A DNA stretch of 42,146 bases from an uncultured Flavobacterium sp. (GCF_937967675.1 NZ_CALBSN010000036.1:1-42146), one strand, 5' to 3'. Shown: positions 1-9,440, counted from the first letter of the stretch. Notes: a model not told the origin generated them from the letters alone. Made by a program: numbers and translations.

Positions 1-448
1 CTAAAGCGCCTTTTGATGCGGAATAAATGCCACGATAAGGCAATCCCATATAACCCGCAATCGAGGTAATATTGATAATTAAACCCGATTTTTGTTCCCG
101 CATTTGAGGCAAAACCGCTTTCATCACTTCAATTGGACCAAATAAATTCGTCTCAAAATTATTTCGGATTTCTTCTGTTGGAATTTCTTCAATTGGACCA
201 GTTATTCCAACACCAGCATTATTAATTACGATATCCAATCGTCCTGATTTCTGGATAACTTCAGCAACACAATTGACAATACTTTGCTTATCGCGAACAT
301 CTAAAGCTACTAATGGAAATATCGAATTGGTGATTTTTTCAGGATTTCGGCTTGTGCCATATACTACAAAACCTTTTTGGTGTAAAAACTCACCAATTGA
401 TTTTCCAATTCCTGATGAACCACCTGTAATTAATACTACTTTACTCAT
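1..448 (-). CDS. Short-chain dehydrogenase/reductase, C-terminal part outside window
   Basis: This is the N-terminal 149 residues of an SDR-family NAD(P)-dependent oxidoreductase; the rest lies beyond base 1. The start is the ATG at 448-446, giving MSKVVLITGGSSGIGKSIG. The glycine-rich cofactor motif TGGSSGIG is at residues 8-15, an NNAGVG motif follows in the Rossmann core, and the catalytic YSASK tetrad segment is at the window edge. The order GTSRNPEK after beta-2 resembles classical SDRs that use NADP(H), but this is inference. The substrate cannot be named from sequence. The gene reads leftwards like the epimerase beside it, with a 37-base gap, so the two may be co-transcribed. Confidence 0.9.
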   Translation of the reverse strand, partial: MSKVVLITGGSSGIGKSIGEFLHQKGFVVYGTSRNPEKITNSIFPLVALDVRDKQSIVNCVAEVIQKSGRLDIVINNAGVGITGPIEEIPTEEIRNNFETNLFGPIEVMKAVLPQMREQKSGLIINITSIAGYMGLPYRGIYSASKGAL

Positions 449-485
449 TTTAGTGTGAATTATACTGCGAAAATACGGCTTTAAA

Positions 486-1484
486 TTATTTCAAAGAAAT
501 TCCTAACCCAACTTTCTCCGAAAGCAACACTTTTCCTTTTTCAATCGTGCTACCAAAAGCGATGTCGTTGGCAATTAAATTCGCGCCATCTAAATCTACA
601 TAATCCACTAATGGAACTAGAACAGAACCGGCTGAAATTCCTACAGTAGATTCGGTCATGCAGCCTATCATGATTTTGAAATCATTTGCTCTTGCTTCTT
701 TAATTAGTTCTAAAGCTGGAGTTAATCCGCCCGTTTTGACTAATTTGATGTTGATGGTTTTATAATGCGATTTTAAATCGGAAAGTTTTGTTTGTTCTTG
801 GCAATCTTCATCGGCCATCCAATTCGCAAATTTAGAAGCATTCAAATGACTGTAATTTGAAATTCCAGTTTTCATGGGTTGTTCAATATAAGTAAATTGA
901 GCTGATAAAGGATTTTCTTCCAATTGCTTACATTCTGAAATAGAGAAACTTCCGTTGGCATCTAAAGCGATTTCTTTTTCGCAATTCAACAATAAATCCA
1001 ATGCTTTTTCATCGTAATGATTCCATTTTACTTTGAATTTATTCCAATCGGATTTTGCGATTTTTTGCAATTGCTCTTCTATTGGTGCGACGCTTATGGT
1101 GATGGAAGATTCAGGTAATTGTTGTATTTCAATCGAATTTAATTCTAAGAAACTCTTGTTTTCTAACTTCCCGAATAAATCCCAATACGCACAATCTAAA
1201 GCCGATCGCAAAAAAGAATGCAATTGTAAACTTTTTAAAAAAGTATAAAATTCGATTGGATGATTTATGGATTGTTTTTCGATTTGGGTTTGAATTTCGG
1301 CTAATTTCTGAGTGAAATCGGCTAAATTAATTCCGTAGTAATCAATCGCTGTACATTCGCCAAAACCAGTTTTTCCGTTTTTGGAAAGCGAAACAATTAA
1401 GGCTTCTCTAAACGAGTAACTTCCATAACTAATTGAAAACGTTTCTTTTAGTTGTAAGCGAACAATTTGCCAAGTGATGTGCAT
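486..1484 (-). CDS. Dipeptide epimerase (L-Ala-D/L-Glu epimerase-like), enolase superfamily
   Basis: This is an enolase-superfamily member of the muconate-lactonizing/dipeptide epimerase branch, 332 residues from the ATG at 1484 (MHITWQIVRLQLKE). An in-frame start further upstream would add a poor leader and is not preferred. Visible active-site elements in order are the KVKW lysine motif (general base), DANG (first metal ligand), EQP (second), DED (third) and the IKLVKTGG lysine on the opposite face. Family members isomerise L-Ala-D-Glu and similar dipeptides during recycling of peptidoglycan peptides in the cytoplasm. The exact dipeptide specificity cannot be read here. It lies directly downstream of the SRP RNA gene on the same strand. 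Confidence 0.85.
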   Translation of the reverse strand: MHITWQIVRLQLKETFSISYGSYSFREALIVSLSKNGKTGFGECTAIDYYGINLADFTQKLAEIQTQIEKQSINHPIEFYTFLKSLQLHSFLRSALDCAYWDLFGKLENKSFLELNSIEIQQLPESSITISVAPIEEQLQKIAKSDWNKFKVKWNHYDEKALDLLLNCEKEIALDANGSFSISECKQLEENPLSAQFTYIEQPMKTGISNYSHLNASKFANWMADEDCQEQTKLSDLKSHYKTINIKLVKTGGLTPALELIKEARANDFKIMIGCMTESTVGISAGSVLVPLVDYVDLDGANLIANDIAFGSTIEKGKVLLSEKVGLGISLK

Positions 1485-1555
1485 AGGAATTAGAATTGGT
1501 GTAAAAATAAAAAATCTCCACAAAGGGAGATAACAATTCAAAAGAAATAAAAAAT

Positions 1556-1650
1556 GGCAAGCGACCTACATCGCACCGCTACAACCACATACCTTTGCTG
1601 TGTTCCCACCCTGGAGGAGTCTGCAGGAGCTGGTCGTGTAGGACTTGCCG
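1556..1650 (-). ncRNA. ffs: Signal recognition particle RNA, bacterial small type (4.5S-like)
   Basis: Read on the minus strand, the transcript folds into one long hairpin. The 5' GGCAAG pairs with 3' CTTGCC, and CCTACA pairs with TGTAGG further in. The apex has the SRP helix-8 signature: CCAGGGTGGGAACACAGCA, with a GGAA tetraloop closed by TG/CA and the asymmetric CAG...AGCA internal loop that binds Ffh. A T-rich tract lies just 3' of the hairpin. A TTG-N19-TATATTTG promoter places the transcription start at the first G of the stem. The RNA partners with Ffh to target membrane proteins. The ends are good to a few bases. Confidence 0.9.
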
Positions 1651-1653
1651 ATG

Positions 1654-1683
1654 CAAATATACAACCTTTTTATATTTTTGCAA
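1654..1683 (-). promoter_or_regulatory. Promoter of SRP RNA
   Basis: On the minus strand, TTG (1683-1681), 19 bases, then TATATTTG (1661-1654) matches the Bacteroidota TTTG/TAnnTTTG consensus. The predicted start falls at about 1648-1650, exactly at the SRP RNA 5' stem. Confidence 0.6.
1673..1680 (+). promoter_or_regulatory. -7 element of the glutaminyl cyclase gene
   Basis: TATTTTTG matches TAnnTTTG and lies 58 bases before the ATG at 1739. No well-spaced -33 TTTG is visible; a TTG at 1645-1647 is 25 bases away, slightly too far. It overlaps the upstream part of the oppositely directed SRP promoter. Confidence 0.4.
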
Positions 1684-1738
1684 GGCAATTGTGAGTATAA
1701 AAAATCATTGTATATTTACGGTAATAAATATTTCAACC

Positions 1739-2785
1739 ATGTTAAAAGTTAAGCTATTCGCTTTCATAGTTTTAGGCGTAATTTCTACGTCATGTAAAGA
1801 AGATGAAAATGCATTAAAAAATTTATTTTCGATTGAAAATTCTACTATAAAACCGATTCTTAAGTTAGAAGAAAGTATTGATTTGGTCTTACAAAACAAA
1901 GAAAATAAAACGATTGATTCAGTTGTTTACTACATTAACGAAGTTAAAATTGGTTCGGTAAAAGGAAACGAGAAATTACCTTTCGCCTTGAACAATCAGA
2001 AACTAGGAAACCAAACGATTAAAGCTTTAGTTTATTTTGAAGGACAAAATATTGATATCTCTTCAGGATTTTCAATTTATGCTAGTGCTGAACCAAAGAT
2101 TTTGAATTATAAAATTGTCAACACATATCCTCACGACATAAATGCTTACACGCAAGGTTTTGAATTTTATAATGGCGTATTATTAGAAGGAACTGGTCAA
2201 TATAAAGAATCAACGCTAAGAAAAACCGATTATAAAACAGGAAAAGTTACCGAACAAATTAAATTAGAAGATAAGTATTTTGGAGAAGGAATAACGGTTT
2301 TAAAAGACAAAATATATCAATTGACTTGGAAGGAAAAAACAGGTTTTATTTATGATGCCAAAACCTTCAAATTAGAAAAAACGTTTTCATTTGAAACAGA
2401 AGGTTGGGGAATCACCAATGATGGTGAAAAATTATATATGAGTGATGGTTCTGAAAAAATCTATATTTTAAATCCTGAAACCTTTAAAGTAGAAGATTAC
2501 ATTAACGTTTATACAAATGGTGCTAAGATTGAAGCGGTTAATGAAATGGAATGGATTAATGGAAAAATTTGGGCAAACATTTACCAGAAAGATGCAATAG
2601 CTGTAATTAATCCAAAAACAGGTGCTGTTGAAAACGTAATCAATTGTCATGATTTAAGAAGCAAAGTAACACAACACCAAGAATTAGATGCGTTCAATGG
2701 AATTGCATACAACCCAGCTACTAAAACGTATTTTGTTACGGGTAAAAATTGGGATAAAACTTTTGAAATCAGTATAACAGAATAA
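1739..2785 (+). CDS. Glutaminyl-peptide cyclotransferase, lipoprotein
   Basis: This is a glutamine cyclotransferase of the plant/bacterial beta-propeller family (Glu_cyclase_2), 348 residues. Such enzymes convert N-terminal Gln of peptides to pyroglutamate. The start is the ATG at 1739: it begins a lipoprotein signal (MLKVKLFAFIVLGVISTSC), and an in-frame upstream extension would run through the SRP RNA. The lipidated cysteine is followed by KEDE, an acidic tail resembling the K-(D/E)2 surface-export signal of Bacteroidota lipoproteins. The first about 90 residues look like an Ig-like linker. The propeller starts near LNYKIVNTYPHD and includes YTQGFEF, EGWGITNDGEKLYMSDGS, NEMEWINGKIWANIY and FNGIAYNP, all characteristic of the family. 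Confidence 0.88.
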   Translation: MLKVKLFAFIVLGVISTSCKEDENALKNLFSIENSTIKPILKLEESIDLVLQNKENKTIDSVVYYINEVKIGSVKGNEKLPFALNNQKLGNQTIKALVYFEGQNIDISSGFSIYASAEPKILNYKIVNTYPHDINAYTQGFEFYNGVLLEGTGQYKESTLRKTDYKTGKVTEQIKLEDKYFGEGITVLKDKIYQLTWKEKTGFIYDAKTFKLEKTFSFETEGWGITNDGEKLYMSDGSEKIYILNPETFKVEDYINVYTNGAKIEAVNEMEWINGKIWANIYQKDAIAVINPKTGAVENVINCHDLRSKVTQHQELDAFNGIAYNPATKTYFVTGKNWDKTFEISITE

Positions 2786-2816
2786 AAATTCAAACCATTA
2801 ACAATATAAATAGATA

Positions 2817-2848
2817 TAAAAAAAACCGACTCTCGTCGGTTTTTTTTT
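2817..2848. terminator. Bidirectional terminator
   Basis: CCGAC (2826-2830), loop TCTC, GTCGG (2835-2839), with A-tract before and T-tract after. It lies between the convergent cyclotransferase and TPR genes and overlaps the last bases of the TPR stop codon. Confidence 0.85.
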
Positions 2849-3953
2849 AGTTTATAGCTTTGGCTTTTTCGTTTTGGCCAGTAACCTCATACGCCATTTT
2901 TAATATCGTCTTGGTATTTTCATCTGATGGATTAATAGCATACGCTTTTTCAAAGTCTGGAATTGATTTTGCAAACATTTCTTTTCTTTTTTTCATTAAT
3001 TCATCATATTTCTTTTTATCTGCTCTAGAATTATTGATTTCATTTACTAATTTTTCATCATCAGCTAAACTAGAAAATCCAGCATTAAAATATATATTAA
3101 ACTCACCAGTCTTAAGTTCTTCGTCGTTTGGAAGTAATTTTCTTGCTTCTGAATAAACTGCTTTAGCTTTTTCATTCTCTCCATTTTGAGAATATACTAA
3201 GGCTAAAATTTTATAAACCTCAGCTTTAGTAGTATTATTTTTAACATCTCTAGGTTTTTCATGACTTCCTAAACTAACAAACTTAGAACGCTCTTCTTTA
3301 GAGTTAAATTCTTCTTCTTGCTCGTTAACCTTATTAACGGCGTAATAAATAGTTCCATTATTTAAATAATCACTATTTATATAATCTTCATAAACTTTTT
3401 GAGCTAATTTATAATCTGATGCTTGAATAGCTAAAATTGAAGCATTTTTTAAAGATTTACCTTCTGTTTTAGGATCAAATAAGTACAAATTATAGAACAA
3501 AACAGCAGCTTCCTTAAATTTAGAAGAGCCATTTAAATTTAAAGCTAAATTGGCAATGCTCTTTTTAAAAACTTCTTTAGCTTTAACTAAATCATCTGTC
3601 AATATTTTTTTATCTGTTCCCTTTTCAAACTCAATAGTTTCATCTACTACTTTTCCATATTGATTAATATACTCTTGAGTAAATAAACTCAACTTATCTT
3701 GTTCTGTAGCTTTATCTCCTTTAGAATTTAATGCTACATAAGGATAAATAGTTTTGTAAAATTTAGCATAAACCTTATCTCCCTCTTCAGACGCCAAAGA
3801 TTCTAAGGCATCACTTGCTGATTTATAAGCAGTTAAATCTTTTTCAGAAAGAACATCTTTACTGTAAATTTTCTTTAACGTTTTTAATTCATCTTTTTGA
3901 GCAAACGTTGCAACAGATAACAATACTGTTGCACTTAAAATTAATCTTTTCAT
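2847..3953 (-). CDS. Tetratricopeptide-repeat protein, exported
   Basis: This is a 368-residue exported helical protein of unknown specific role. The start MKRLILSATVLLSVATFAQ is a clean signal peptide with cleavage after FA-Q; a longer in-frame start would bury it. TPR-like helical pairs occur through the chain, for example around AAVLFYNLYLFDPKTEG, YKILALVYSQNGENEKAKAVYSEA and the C-terminal segment with FEKAYAINPSDENTKTILKMAYEVTGQNEKA. Such proteins usually scaffold envelope complexes. It lies 52 bases behind gyrA on the same strand, so it is probably in the same transcript, but no functional link to gyrase is implied. Confidence 0.8.
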   Translation of the reverse strand: MKRLILSATVLLSVATFAQKDELKTLKKIYSKDVLSEKDLTAYKSASDALESLASEEGDKVYAKFYKTIYPYVALNSKGDKATEQDKLSLFTQEYINQYGKVVDETIEFEKGTDKKILTDDLVKAKEVFKKSIANLALNLNGSSKFKEAAVLFYNLYLFDPKTEGKSLKNASILAIQASDYKLAQKVYEDYINSDYLNNGTIYYAVNKVNEQEEEFNSKEERSKFVSLGSHEKPRDVKNNTTKAEVYKILALVYSQNGENEKAKAVYSEARKLLPNDEELKTGEFNIYFNAGFSSLADDEKLVNEINNSRADKKKYDELMKKRKEMFAKSIPDFEKAYAINPSDENTKTILKMAYEVTGQNEKAKAIN

Positions 3954-4005
3954 TATATTATACTTTGTTAAACAAAAGCCCAAATATATTTTGGGCCTTA
4001 TTAAT

Positions 4006-6552
4006 TTATTCATGTGAATCGTTATTTTCAGTTTCAATATCTGTGCCATTTTCAACATCACCTTCTAACTCCTCATTTTCAGACTCGTCTTCACGCAATA
4101 CTTTAGTTACAGCAGCAATTGAATCATTTCCTTTAATATTAATTAATCGAACTCCTTGGGTAGCTCTTCCCATTACACGTAAATCAGAAATTTTCATTCT
4201 AATCGTTAATCCTGATTTGTTGATAATCATTAAATCATCTTCATCAGTTACATCATTTATCGAAATTAACTGACCTGTTTTTTCAGTAATGTTAAGTGTT
4301 TTAACTCCTTTTCCACCTCTATTTGTGATTCTGTACACATCTTCTCCATCCTCGTCAACTAACTTAGTACGTTTTCCGTAACCGTTTTCAGTAACCACTA
4401 AAAGTTGAGATTCATTTACATGATCTTTATCGACAGAAACCAATCCAATTACTTCATCTTTTTCATCGGCTAATGTAATTCCTCTTACTCCAGATGCCGT
4501 TCTACCCATTGGACGCGTTTTTTCTTCTTCAAAACGAACTAACTTACCTGATTTCACAGCAATTAATACTTGACTGTTTCCAGTAGTTAATTTTGCTCCG
4601 ATTAATTCATCGTCTTCTTTGATAGTGATGGCGTTAATACCATTTTGACGTGGACGAGAATATTGTTCAAGCGGCGTTTTCTTAACTTGACCTTGTTTCG
4701 TAGCCATAATAACATAATGACTGTTGATGTAATCTTGGTCTTTCAAGTCTTGAGTACAAATAAACGCTTTTACTTTATCGTCTTGTTCAATGTTAATTAA
4801 GTTCTGAATTGCACGGCCTTTACTTGCTTTGGTTCCTTCTGGAATTTCGTATACACGCATCCAGAAACATTTTCCTTTTTGAGTAAAGAACATCAAATAT
4901 TGATGATTTGTAGCAACAAATAAATGCTCAAGGAAATCTTGATCACGTGTAGCCGAACCTTTTTGGCCCACTCCACCTCTATTTTGCGTTTTATATTCTG
5001 ATAAAGAGGTACGTTTGATATAACCCGCATGAGAAATGGTAACTACTACACTTTCATCCGCAATTAAATCTTCGATACTTACATCACCACCAGCGTACTC
5101 GATTTGAGAACGACGCTCGTCTCCATATTTATCTTTAACTTCAATCAGTTCGTCTTTAATTACTTGCATTCTCATTTCTTTGCTTGCTAATAATTCTTTC
5201 AAATAAGCAATCAATTTCATGATTTCTTCATATTCTGCACGTAATTTGTCTTGTTCAAGACCTGTTAATTGTCTCAAACGCATTTCTACGATGGCACGAG
5301 CTTGAATTTCAGATAAATTAAATCTTTCGATTAATTTTGCTCTAGCTTCATCTCCATCTTTAGACGAACGAATTAATGCAATTACTTCATCAATATTATC
5401 TGAAGCAATAATTAAACCTTCTAAAATATGCGCTCTTTCTTCAGCTTTTCTTAAATCGAATTGTGCTCTTCTTACTACTACATCGTGACGGTGTTCTACG
5501 AAATGATGAATCAAATCTTTTAAATTCAACATTTCCGGACGACCTTTTACCAATGCAATATTATTCACACTGAAAGAAGATTGTAATTGGGTATATTTAT
5601 AAAGTGTATTTAAGACTACATTGGGAACCGCATCACGCTTTAATTCATAAACGATACGCATTCCATTTCTGTCCGATTCATCACGGATGTTTGAAATACC
5701 TTCAATTTTTTTCTCATTAACTAAATCAGCCGTTTTCTTAATCATTTCGGCTTTATTCACTTGATAAGGAATTTCGGTAACAATGATAGCTTCTCTACCA
5801 TTAACTTCTTCAAAACCAACTTTAGCACGAATAACTATACGACCTCTACCCGTTTTGAATGCTTCTCTTACTCCTTCATAACCATAAATAATTCCTCCTG
5901 TTGGAAAATCTGGTGCTTTTACATGTGTAATTAACTCATCTATATCAATATCGTTATTGTCAATGTAAGCCAATGTTCCATCAATAACCTCAGATAAGTT
6001 GTGAGGTGCCATGTTTGTAGCCATACCTACAGCAATACCCGAAGCACCATTAATCAATAAGTTAGGAATACGCGTTGGCATTACTGTTGGTTCTTGCAAC
6101 GTATCGTCAAAGTTCAATTGGAAATCCACTGTTTCTTTTTCGATATCAGCCAACATATCTTCCGATATTTTCTTCATTCTAGCCTCGGTATAACGCATCG
6201 CTGCTGGACTATCGCCATCAACAGAACCAAAGTTACCTTGACCATCAACCATTAAGTAACGCAAACTCCATTCCTGAGCCATACGAACCATGGCATCGTA
6301 TACTGAACTATCACCGTGTGGGTGATATTTACCTAAAACCTCTCCTACAATTCTAGCCGACTTTTTGTGGGCTCTATTCGAAAGAACTCCTAATTCATAC
6401 ATTCCGTATAAAACTCTACGGTGTACAGGCTTTAAACCATCTCTAACATCAGGAAGTGCACGTGACACAATAACAGACATCGAATAATCGATGTAAGCTG
6501 ATTTCATTTCATCCTCAATGTTAATAGGAATTAACTTTTCTCCTTCTGACAT
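4006..6552 (-). CDS. gyrA: DNA gyrase subunit A
   Basis: This is the DNA-cleaving subunit of gyrase (848 residues, normal length), which with GyrB introduces negative supercoils. The start MSEGEKLIPINIEDEMKSAY is canonical. The catalytic tyrosine is Y121 in AAMRYTEARM. The quinolone-determining region reads HPHGDSSVYDAMVRMAQ, with Ser82 and Asp86 (E. coli S83 and D87 equivalents) in their sensitive state. The winged-helix/tower and coiled-coil regions run to about residue 490. The C-terminal pinwheel follows, with a GyrA-box-like QNRGGVGQKG. The last about 30 residues are very acidic. A TTTG-N21-TATATTGG promoter lies upstream. Confidence 0.98.
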   Translation of the reverse strand: MSEGEKLIPINIEDEMKSAYIDYSMSVIVSRALPDVRDGLKPVHRRVLYGMYELGVLSNRAHKKSARIVGEVLGKYHPHGDSSVYDAMVRMAQEWSLRYLMVDGQGNFGSVDGDSPAAMRYTEARMKKISEDMLADIEKETVDFQLNFDDTLQEPTVMPTRIPNLLINGASGIAVGMATNMAPHNLSEVIDGTLAYIDNNDIDIDELITHVKAPDFPTGGIIYGYEGVREAFKTGRGRIVIRAKVGFEEVNGREAIIVTEIPYQVNKAEMIKKTADLVNEKKIEGISNIRDESDRNGMRIVYELKRDAVPNVVLNTLYKYTQLQSSFSVNNIALVKGRPEMLNLKDLIHHFVEHRHDVVVRRAQFDLRKAEERAHILEGLIIASDNIDEVIALIRSSKDGDEARAKLIERFNLSEIQARAIVEMRLRQLTGLEQDKLRAEYEEIMKLIAYLKELLASKEMRMQVIKDELIEVKDKYGDERRSQIEYAGGDVSIEDLIADESVVVTISHAGYIKRTSLSEYKTQNRGGVGQKGSATRDQDFLEHLFVATNHQYLMFFTQKGKCFWMRVYEIPEGTKASKGRAIQNLINIEQDDKVKAFICTQDLKDQDYINSHYVIMATKQGQVKKTPLEQYSRPRQNGINAITIKEDDELIGAKLTTGNSQVLIAVKSGKLVRFEEEKTRPMGRTASGVRGITLADEKDEVIGLVSVDKDHVNESQLLVVTENGYGKRTKLVDEDGEDVYRITNRGGKGVKTLNITEKTGQLISINDVTDEDDLMIINKSGLTIRMKISDLRVMGRATQGVRLINIKGNDSIAAVTKVLREDESENEELEGDVENGTDIETENNDSHE

Positions 6553-6592
6553 AAGTATTTATATTAAAATTATATATTAGTACTAAAACGTG

Positions 6593-6625
6593 CCAATATA
6601 CGGCTTTTTGAACTTTTAGCACAAA
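6593..6625 (-). promoter_or_regulatory. Promoter of gyrA
   Basis: On the minus strand, TTTG (6625-6622), 21 bases, then TATATTGG (6600-6593), one mismatch from TAnnTTTG. This would give a leader of about 35 bases before the gyrA ATG. Confidence 0.5.
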
Positions 6626-6773
6626 TTTTAAACCACTTATTTCGAATTTTTATTAACAATTTTGTTTACAAAATTGGTTATAAAATGAAATACAATTTCT
6701 TTCATTTTTAATTTTTTTTTTGTCATTTAGCATGACAGTACTTTTAGAGGCACGGTTTTTGAAAAAACACTAA

Positions 6774-6781
6774 TAAATTTG
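6774..6781 (+). promoter_or_regulatory. -7 element of clpC
   Basis: TAAATTTG is a perfect TAnnTTTG match, 28 bases before the clpC ATG. The nearest TTTG (6758-6761) is only 12 bases upstream, too close for a standard -33 element, so the promoter may depend on another factor. No CtsR- or HrcA-type operator is visible. Confidence 0.45.
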
Positions 6782-6809
6782 TAATTTTACAATCATTACT
6801 ATAATTATT

Positions 6810-9362
6810 ATGGACGATAATTTTTCACCAAGAGTTAAAGATGTAATTACCTACAGTAAAGAAGAAGCTTTACGTTTAGGTCATGACTTTATTGGTACTG
6901 AACATTTAATGCTCGGGATACTAAGAGACGGTAATGGTAAAGCAATAAATATTTTAAACAACTTAGGAATAGATTTATCTCATCTAAGAAAAAAAGTTGA
7001 AATTCTGAGCCCTGCCAACCCTAATGGAATTCAAAATTTAGAAAAACAAAATTTACATCTTACTAGACAAGCCGAAAGAGCTTTGAAAACCACATTTTTA
7101 GAAGCTAAATTATTCAATAATTCTGAGATTAGCACAGCACATCTTTTGTTGTGTATTTTAAGAAATGAAAATGACCCTACAACAAAATTATTGAATAAAA
7201 TAAAAATAGATTACGAAACCGTTAAAGAGCAATATACAGCCATGATGACAAATGAAGACGATTATTTAGAAAATTTACCGAAAGCAGAATCGTTCAACGA
7301 TGATAACGGAAATGATGAAGGTATGAAAGACAGTGGCTTTAGTAACACTCCTCCTTCTGGAAGCAAAACAAACAAAAAATCTAAAACTCCTGTTTTAGAT
7401 AACTTTGGTCGTGATTTAACTGAAATGGCTGAAGAAGGAAAATTAGATCCAGTTGTTGGACGCGAAAAAGAAATTGAACGTGTTTCGCAAATCTTAAGCC
7501 GAAGAAAGAAAAACAACCCTCTTTTAATTGGAGAGCCTGGAGTTGGAAAATCAGCAATTGCTGAAGGTTTGGCTCTACGAATTATCAAGAAAAAAGTATC
7601 TCGAAATTTATTCAACAAACGTGTCGTTACACTTGATTTAGCAAGTTTAGTAGCTGGAACAAAATACCGCGGTCAATTCGAAGAACGAATGAAAGCGGTA
7701 ATGAATGAATTAGAGAAAAACGACGATATCATTTTATTCATTGACGAAATTCACACTATTGTTGGTGCGGGTGGCGCAACTGGTTCACTTGATGCTTCTA
7801 ACATGTTTAAACCAGCATTAGCTAGAGGTGAAATTCAATGTGTTGGAGCAACAACTTTAGATGAATACCGTCAATATATTGAGAAAGATGGCGCATTAGA
7901 AAGACGTTTCCAAAAAGTAATTGTAGAACCAACATCTGTTGAAGAAACGATTACGATTTTGAATAATATCAAACCTAAATACGAAGATCATCACAACGTA
8001 ATTTACACGCCTGAAGCTATTGAAGCTTGTGTGAAATTAACTAATCGATATATGACTGATCGATTCCTTCCAGACAAAGCTATTGACGCTTTAGATGAAG
8101 CGGGTTCTCGTGTTCATATCATCAATATTGATGTTCCAAAGCAAATTTTGGAATTAGAAAAAAAATTAGAAGAAGTTCGCGAACTTAAAAACACAGTTGT
8201 AAAAAAACAGAAATACGAAGAAGCAGCTAAACTTCGCGATGATGAAAAACGCATCGAAAAAGATTTGGCAATCGCGCAAGAACAATGGGAAGAAGATTCC
8301 AAAAACAACAAAGTAACCGTTACAGAAGATAACGTTGCGGATGTAGTTTCTATGATGACGGGAATTCCTGTAAATCGTATTGCTCAAACTGAAAGTAATA
8401 AATTAGCTCACTTACCAGAACTAATTAAAGGTAAGGTAATTGGACAAGACGAAGCAGTATTGAAAATTGCAAAATCTATCCAAAGAAATCGTGCCGGATT
8501 AAAAGATCCAAACAAGCCAATTGGTTCGTTTATTTTCTTAGGTCAAACCGGAGTTGGTAAAACACAATTAGCAAAAGTTATTGCAAAAGAATTATTCGAT
8601 TCAGAAGATGCACTAGTTCGTATCGACATGAGTGAATACATGGAAAAATTTGCAATTTCTCGTTTAGTTGGAGCGCCTCCAGGATACGTTGGATATGAAG
8701 AAGGTGGTCAATTAACCGAAAAAGTAAGAAGAAAACCATATTGTGTAGTACTTTTAGATGAGATTGAAAAAGCGCATCCAGATGTATTTAACATGATGCT
8801 ACAAGTTTTAGATGACGGACATTTAACCGATAGTTTAGGTCGTAAAATCGATTTTAGAAATACGATTATCATCATGACTTCAAACGTTGGTGCTCGCCAA
8901 TTAAAAGATTTTGGAACTGGAGTTGGATTTGGCACGGCTTCTAAACAAGCACAAACCGAAGAACATTCTAAAGGAATTATCGAAAATGCCTTGAAAAAAG
9001 CATTTGCTCCAGAATTCTTGAATCGTATTGATGATGTAATAATATTCAATGCACTAGAAAAACATGATATTGATAAAATTATTGATATCGAAATGGATAA
9101 ATTGTATTTAAGAGTTAAAGATTTAGGCTACACGCTTGTTCTTTCTGAAAAAGCAAAAGATTTCATTGCCGATAAAGGTTTCGATAAGCAATTTGGTGCC
9201 CGACCTTTAAAAAGAGCCATTCAAAAATATGTGGAAGATGCTCTTGCTGAGGAAATCATCACACATAAAATTCATGAAGGCGACCAGATTTTCATGGATT
9301 TAGATGAAAGTAGTCAAGAACTCAAAATAGAAATTAAAAAACTAGAAGAACCAAGCTCTTAA
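6810..9362 (+). CDS. clpC: ATP-dependent Clp protease ATP-binding subunit ClpC
   Basis: This is a Hsp100 AAA+ unfoldase (850 residues) that feeds substrates to ClpP. Two Clp_N repeats occupy about residues 1-145, followed by an acidic and Ser/Lys linker. The first Walker A is GEPGVGKSA (241-249), with DEIHTIVGAG as Walker B. A UVR motif (KQKYEEAAKLRDDEKRIEKD) in the middle domain, as in ClpC rather than ClpB, separates the rings. The second Walker A is GQTGVGKTQ (578-586), with LLDEIEKAHPDV. VGFGT near GTGVGFGTASK is the ClpP-docking loop. The gene is divergent from gyrA with a 257-base spacer and ends inside its own terminator. Confidence 0.96.
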   Translation: MDDNFSPRVKDVITYSKEEALRLGHDFIGTEHLMLGILRDGNGKAINILNNLGIDLSHLRKKVEILSPANPNGIQNLEKQNLHLTRQAERALKTTFLEAKLFNNSEISTAHLLLCILRNENDPTTKLLNKIKIDYETVKEQYTAMMTNEDDYLENLPKAESFNDDNGNDEGMKDSGFSNTPPSGSKTNKKSKTPVLDNFGRDLTEMAEEGKLDPVVGREKEIERVSQILSRRKKNNPLLIGEPGVGKSAIAEGLALRIIKKKVSRNLFNKRVVTLDLASLVAGTKYRGQFEERMKAVMNELEKNDDIILFIDEIHTIVGAGGATGSLDASNMFKPALARGEIQCVGATTLDEYRQYIEKDGALERRFQKVIVEPTSVEETITILNNIKPKYEDHHNVIYTPEAIEACVKLTNRYMTDRFLPDKAIDALDEAGSRVHIINIDVPKQILELEKKLEEVRELKNTVVKKQKYEEAAKLRDDEKRIEKDLAIAQEQWEEDSKNNKVTVTEDNVADVVSMMTGIPVNRIAQTESNKLAHLPELIKGKVIGQDEAVLKIAKSIQRNRAGLKDPNKPIGSFIFLGQTGVGKTQLAKVIAKELFDSEDALVRIDMSEYMEKFAISRLVGAPPGYVGYEEGGQLTEKVRRKPYCVVLLDEIEKAHPDVFNMMLQVLDDGHLTDSLGRKIDFRNTIIIMTSNVGARQLKDFGTGVGFGTASKQAQTEEHSKGIIENALKKAFAPEFLNRIDDVIIFNALEKHDIDKIIDIEMDKLYLRVKDLGYTLVLSEKAKDFIADKGFDKQFGARPLKRAIQKYVEDALAEEIITHKIHEGDQIFMDLDESSQELKIEIKKLEEPSS

Positions 9363-9377
9363 GCTTGGTTTTTTTTT
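9349..9377 (+). terminator. Terminator of clpC
   Basis: Perfect 9-base stem AACCAAGCT/AGCTTGGTT with loop CTTA and a T-tract. The clpC TAA stop overlaps the loop, so the stem is partly coding. Confidence 0.85.
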
Positions 9378-9440
9378 ATTTGCAGAAATGATAATTGTAT
9401 TAAAAAAAATACTACATTAGTTCTAAATTACAATTCATTT

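Noticed and set aside
273..458. Open frame on the plus strand within the SDR gene
   Set aside because: It is the complement of the SDR coding sequence, which has clear motifs on the minus strand.
1595..1738. Extending the glutaminyl cyclase gene upstream to 1595
   Set aside because: The extension reads through the SRP RNA and its promoter, and would bury the lipoprotein signal peptide.
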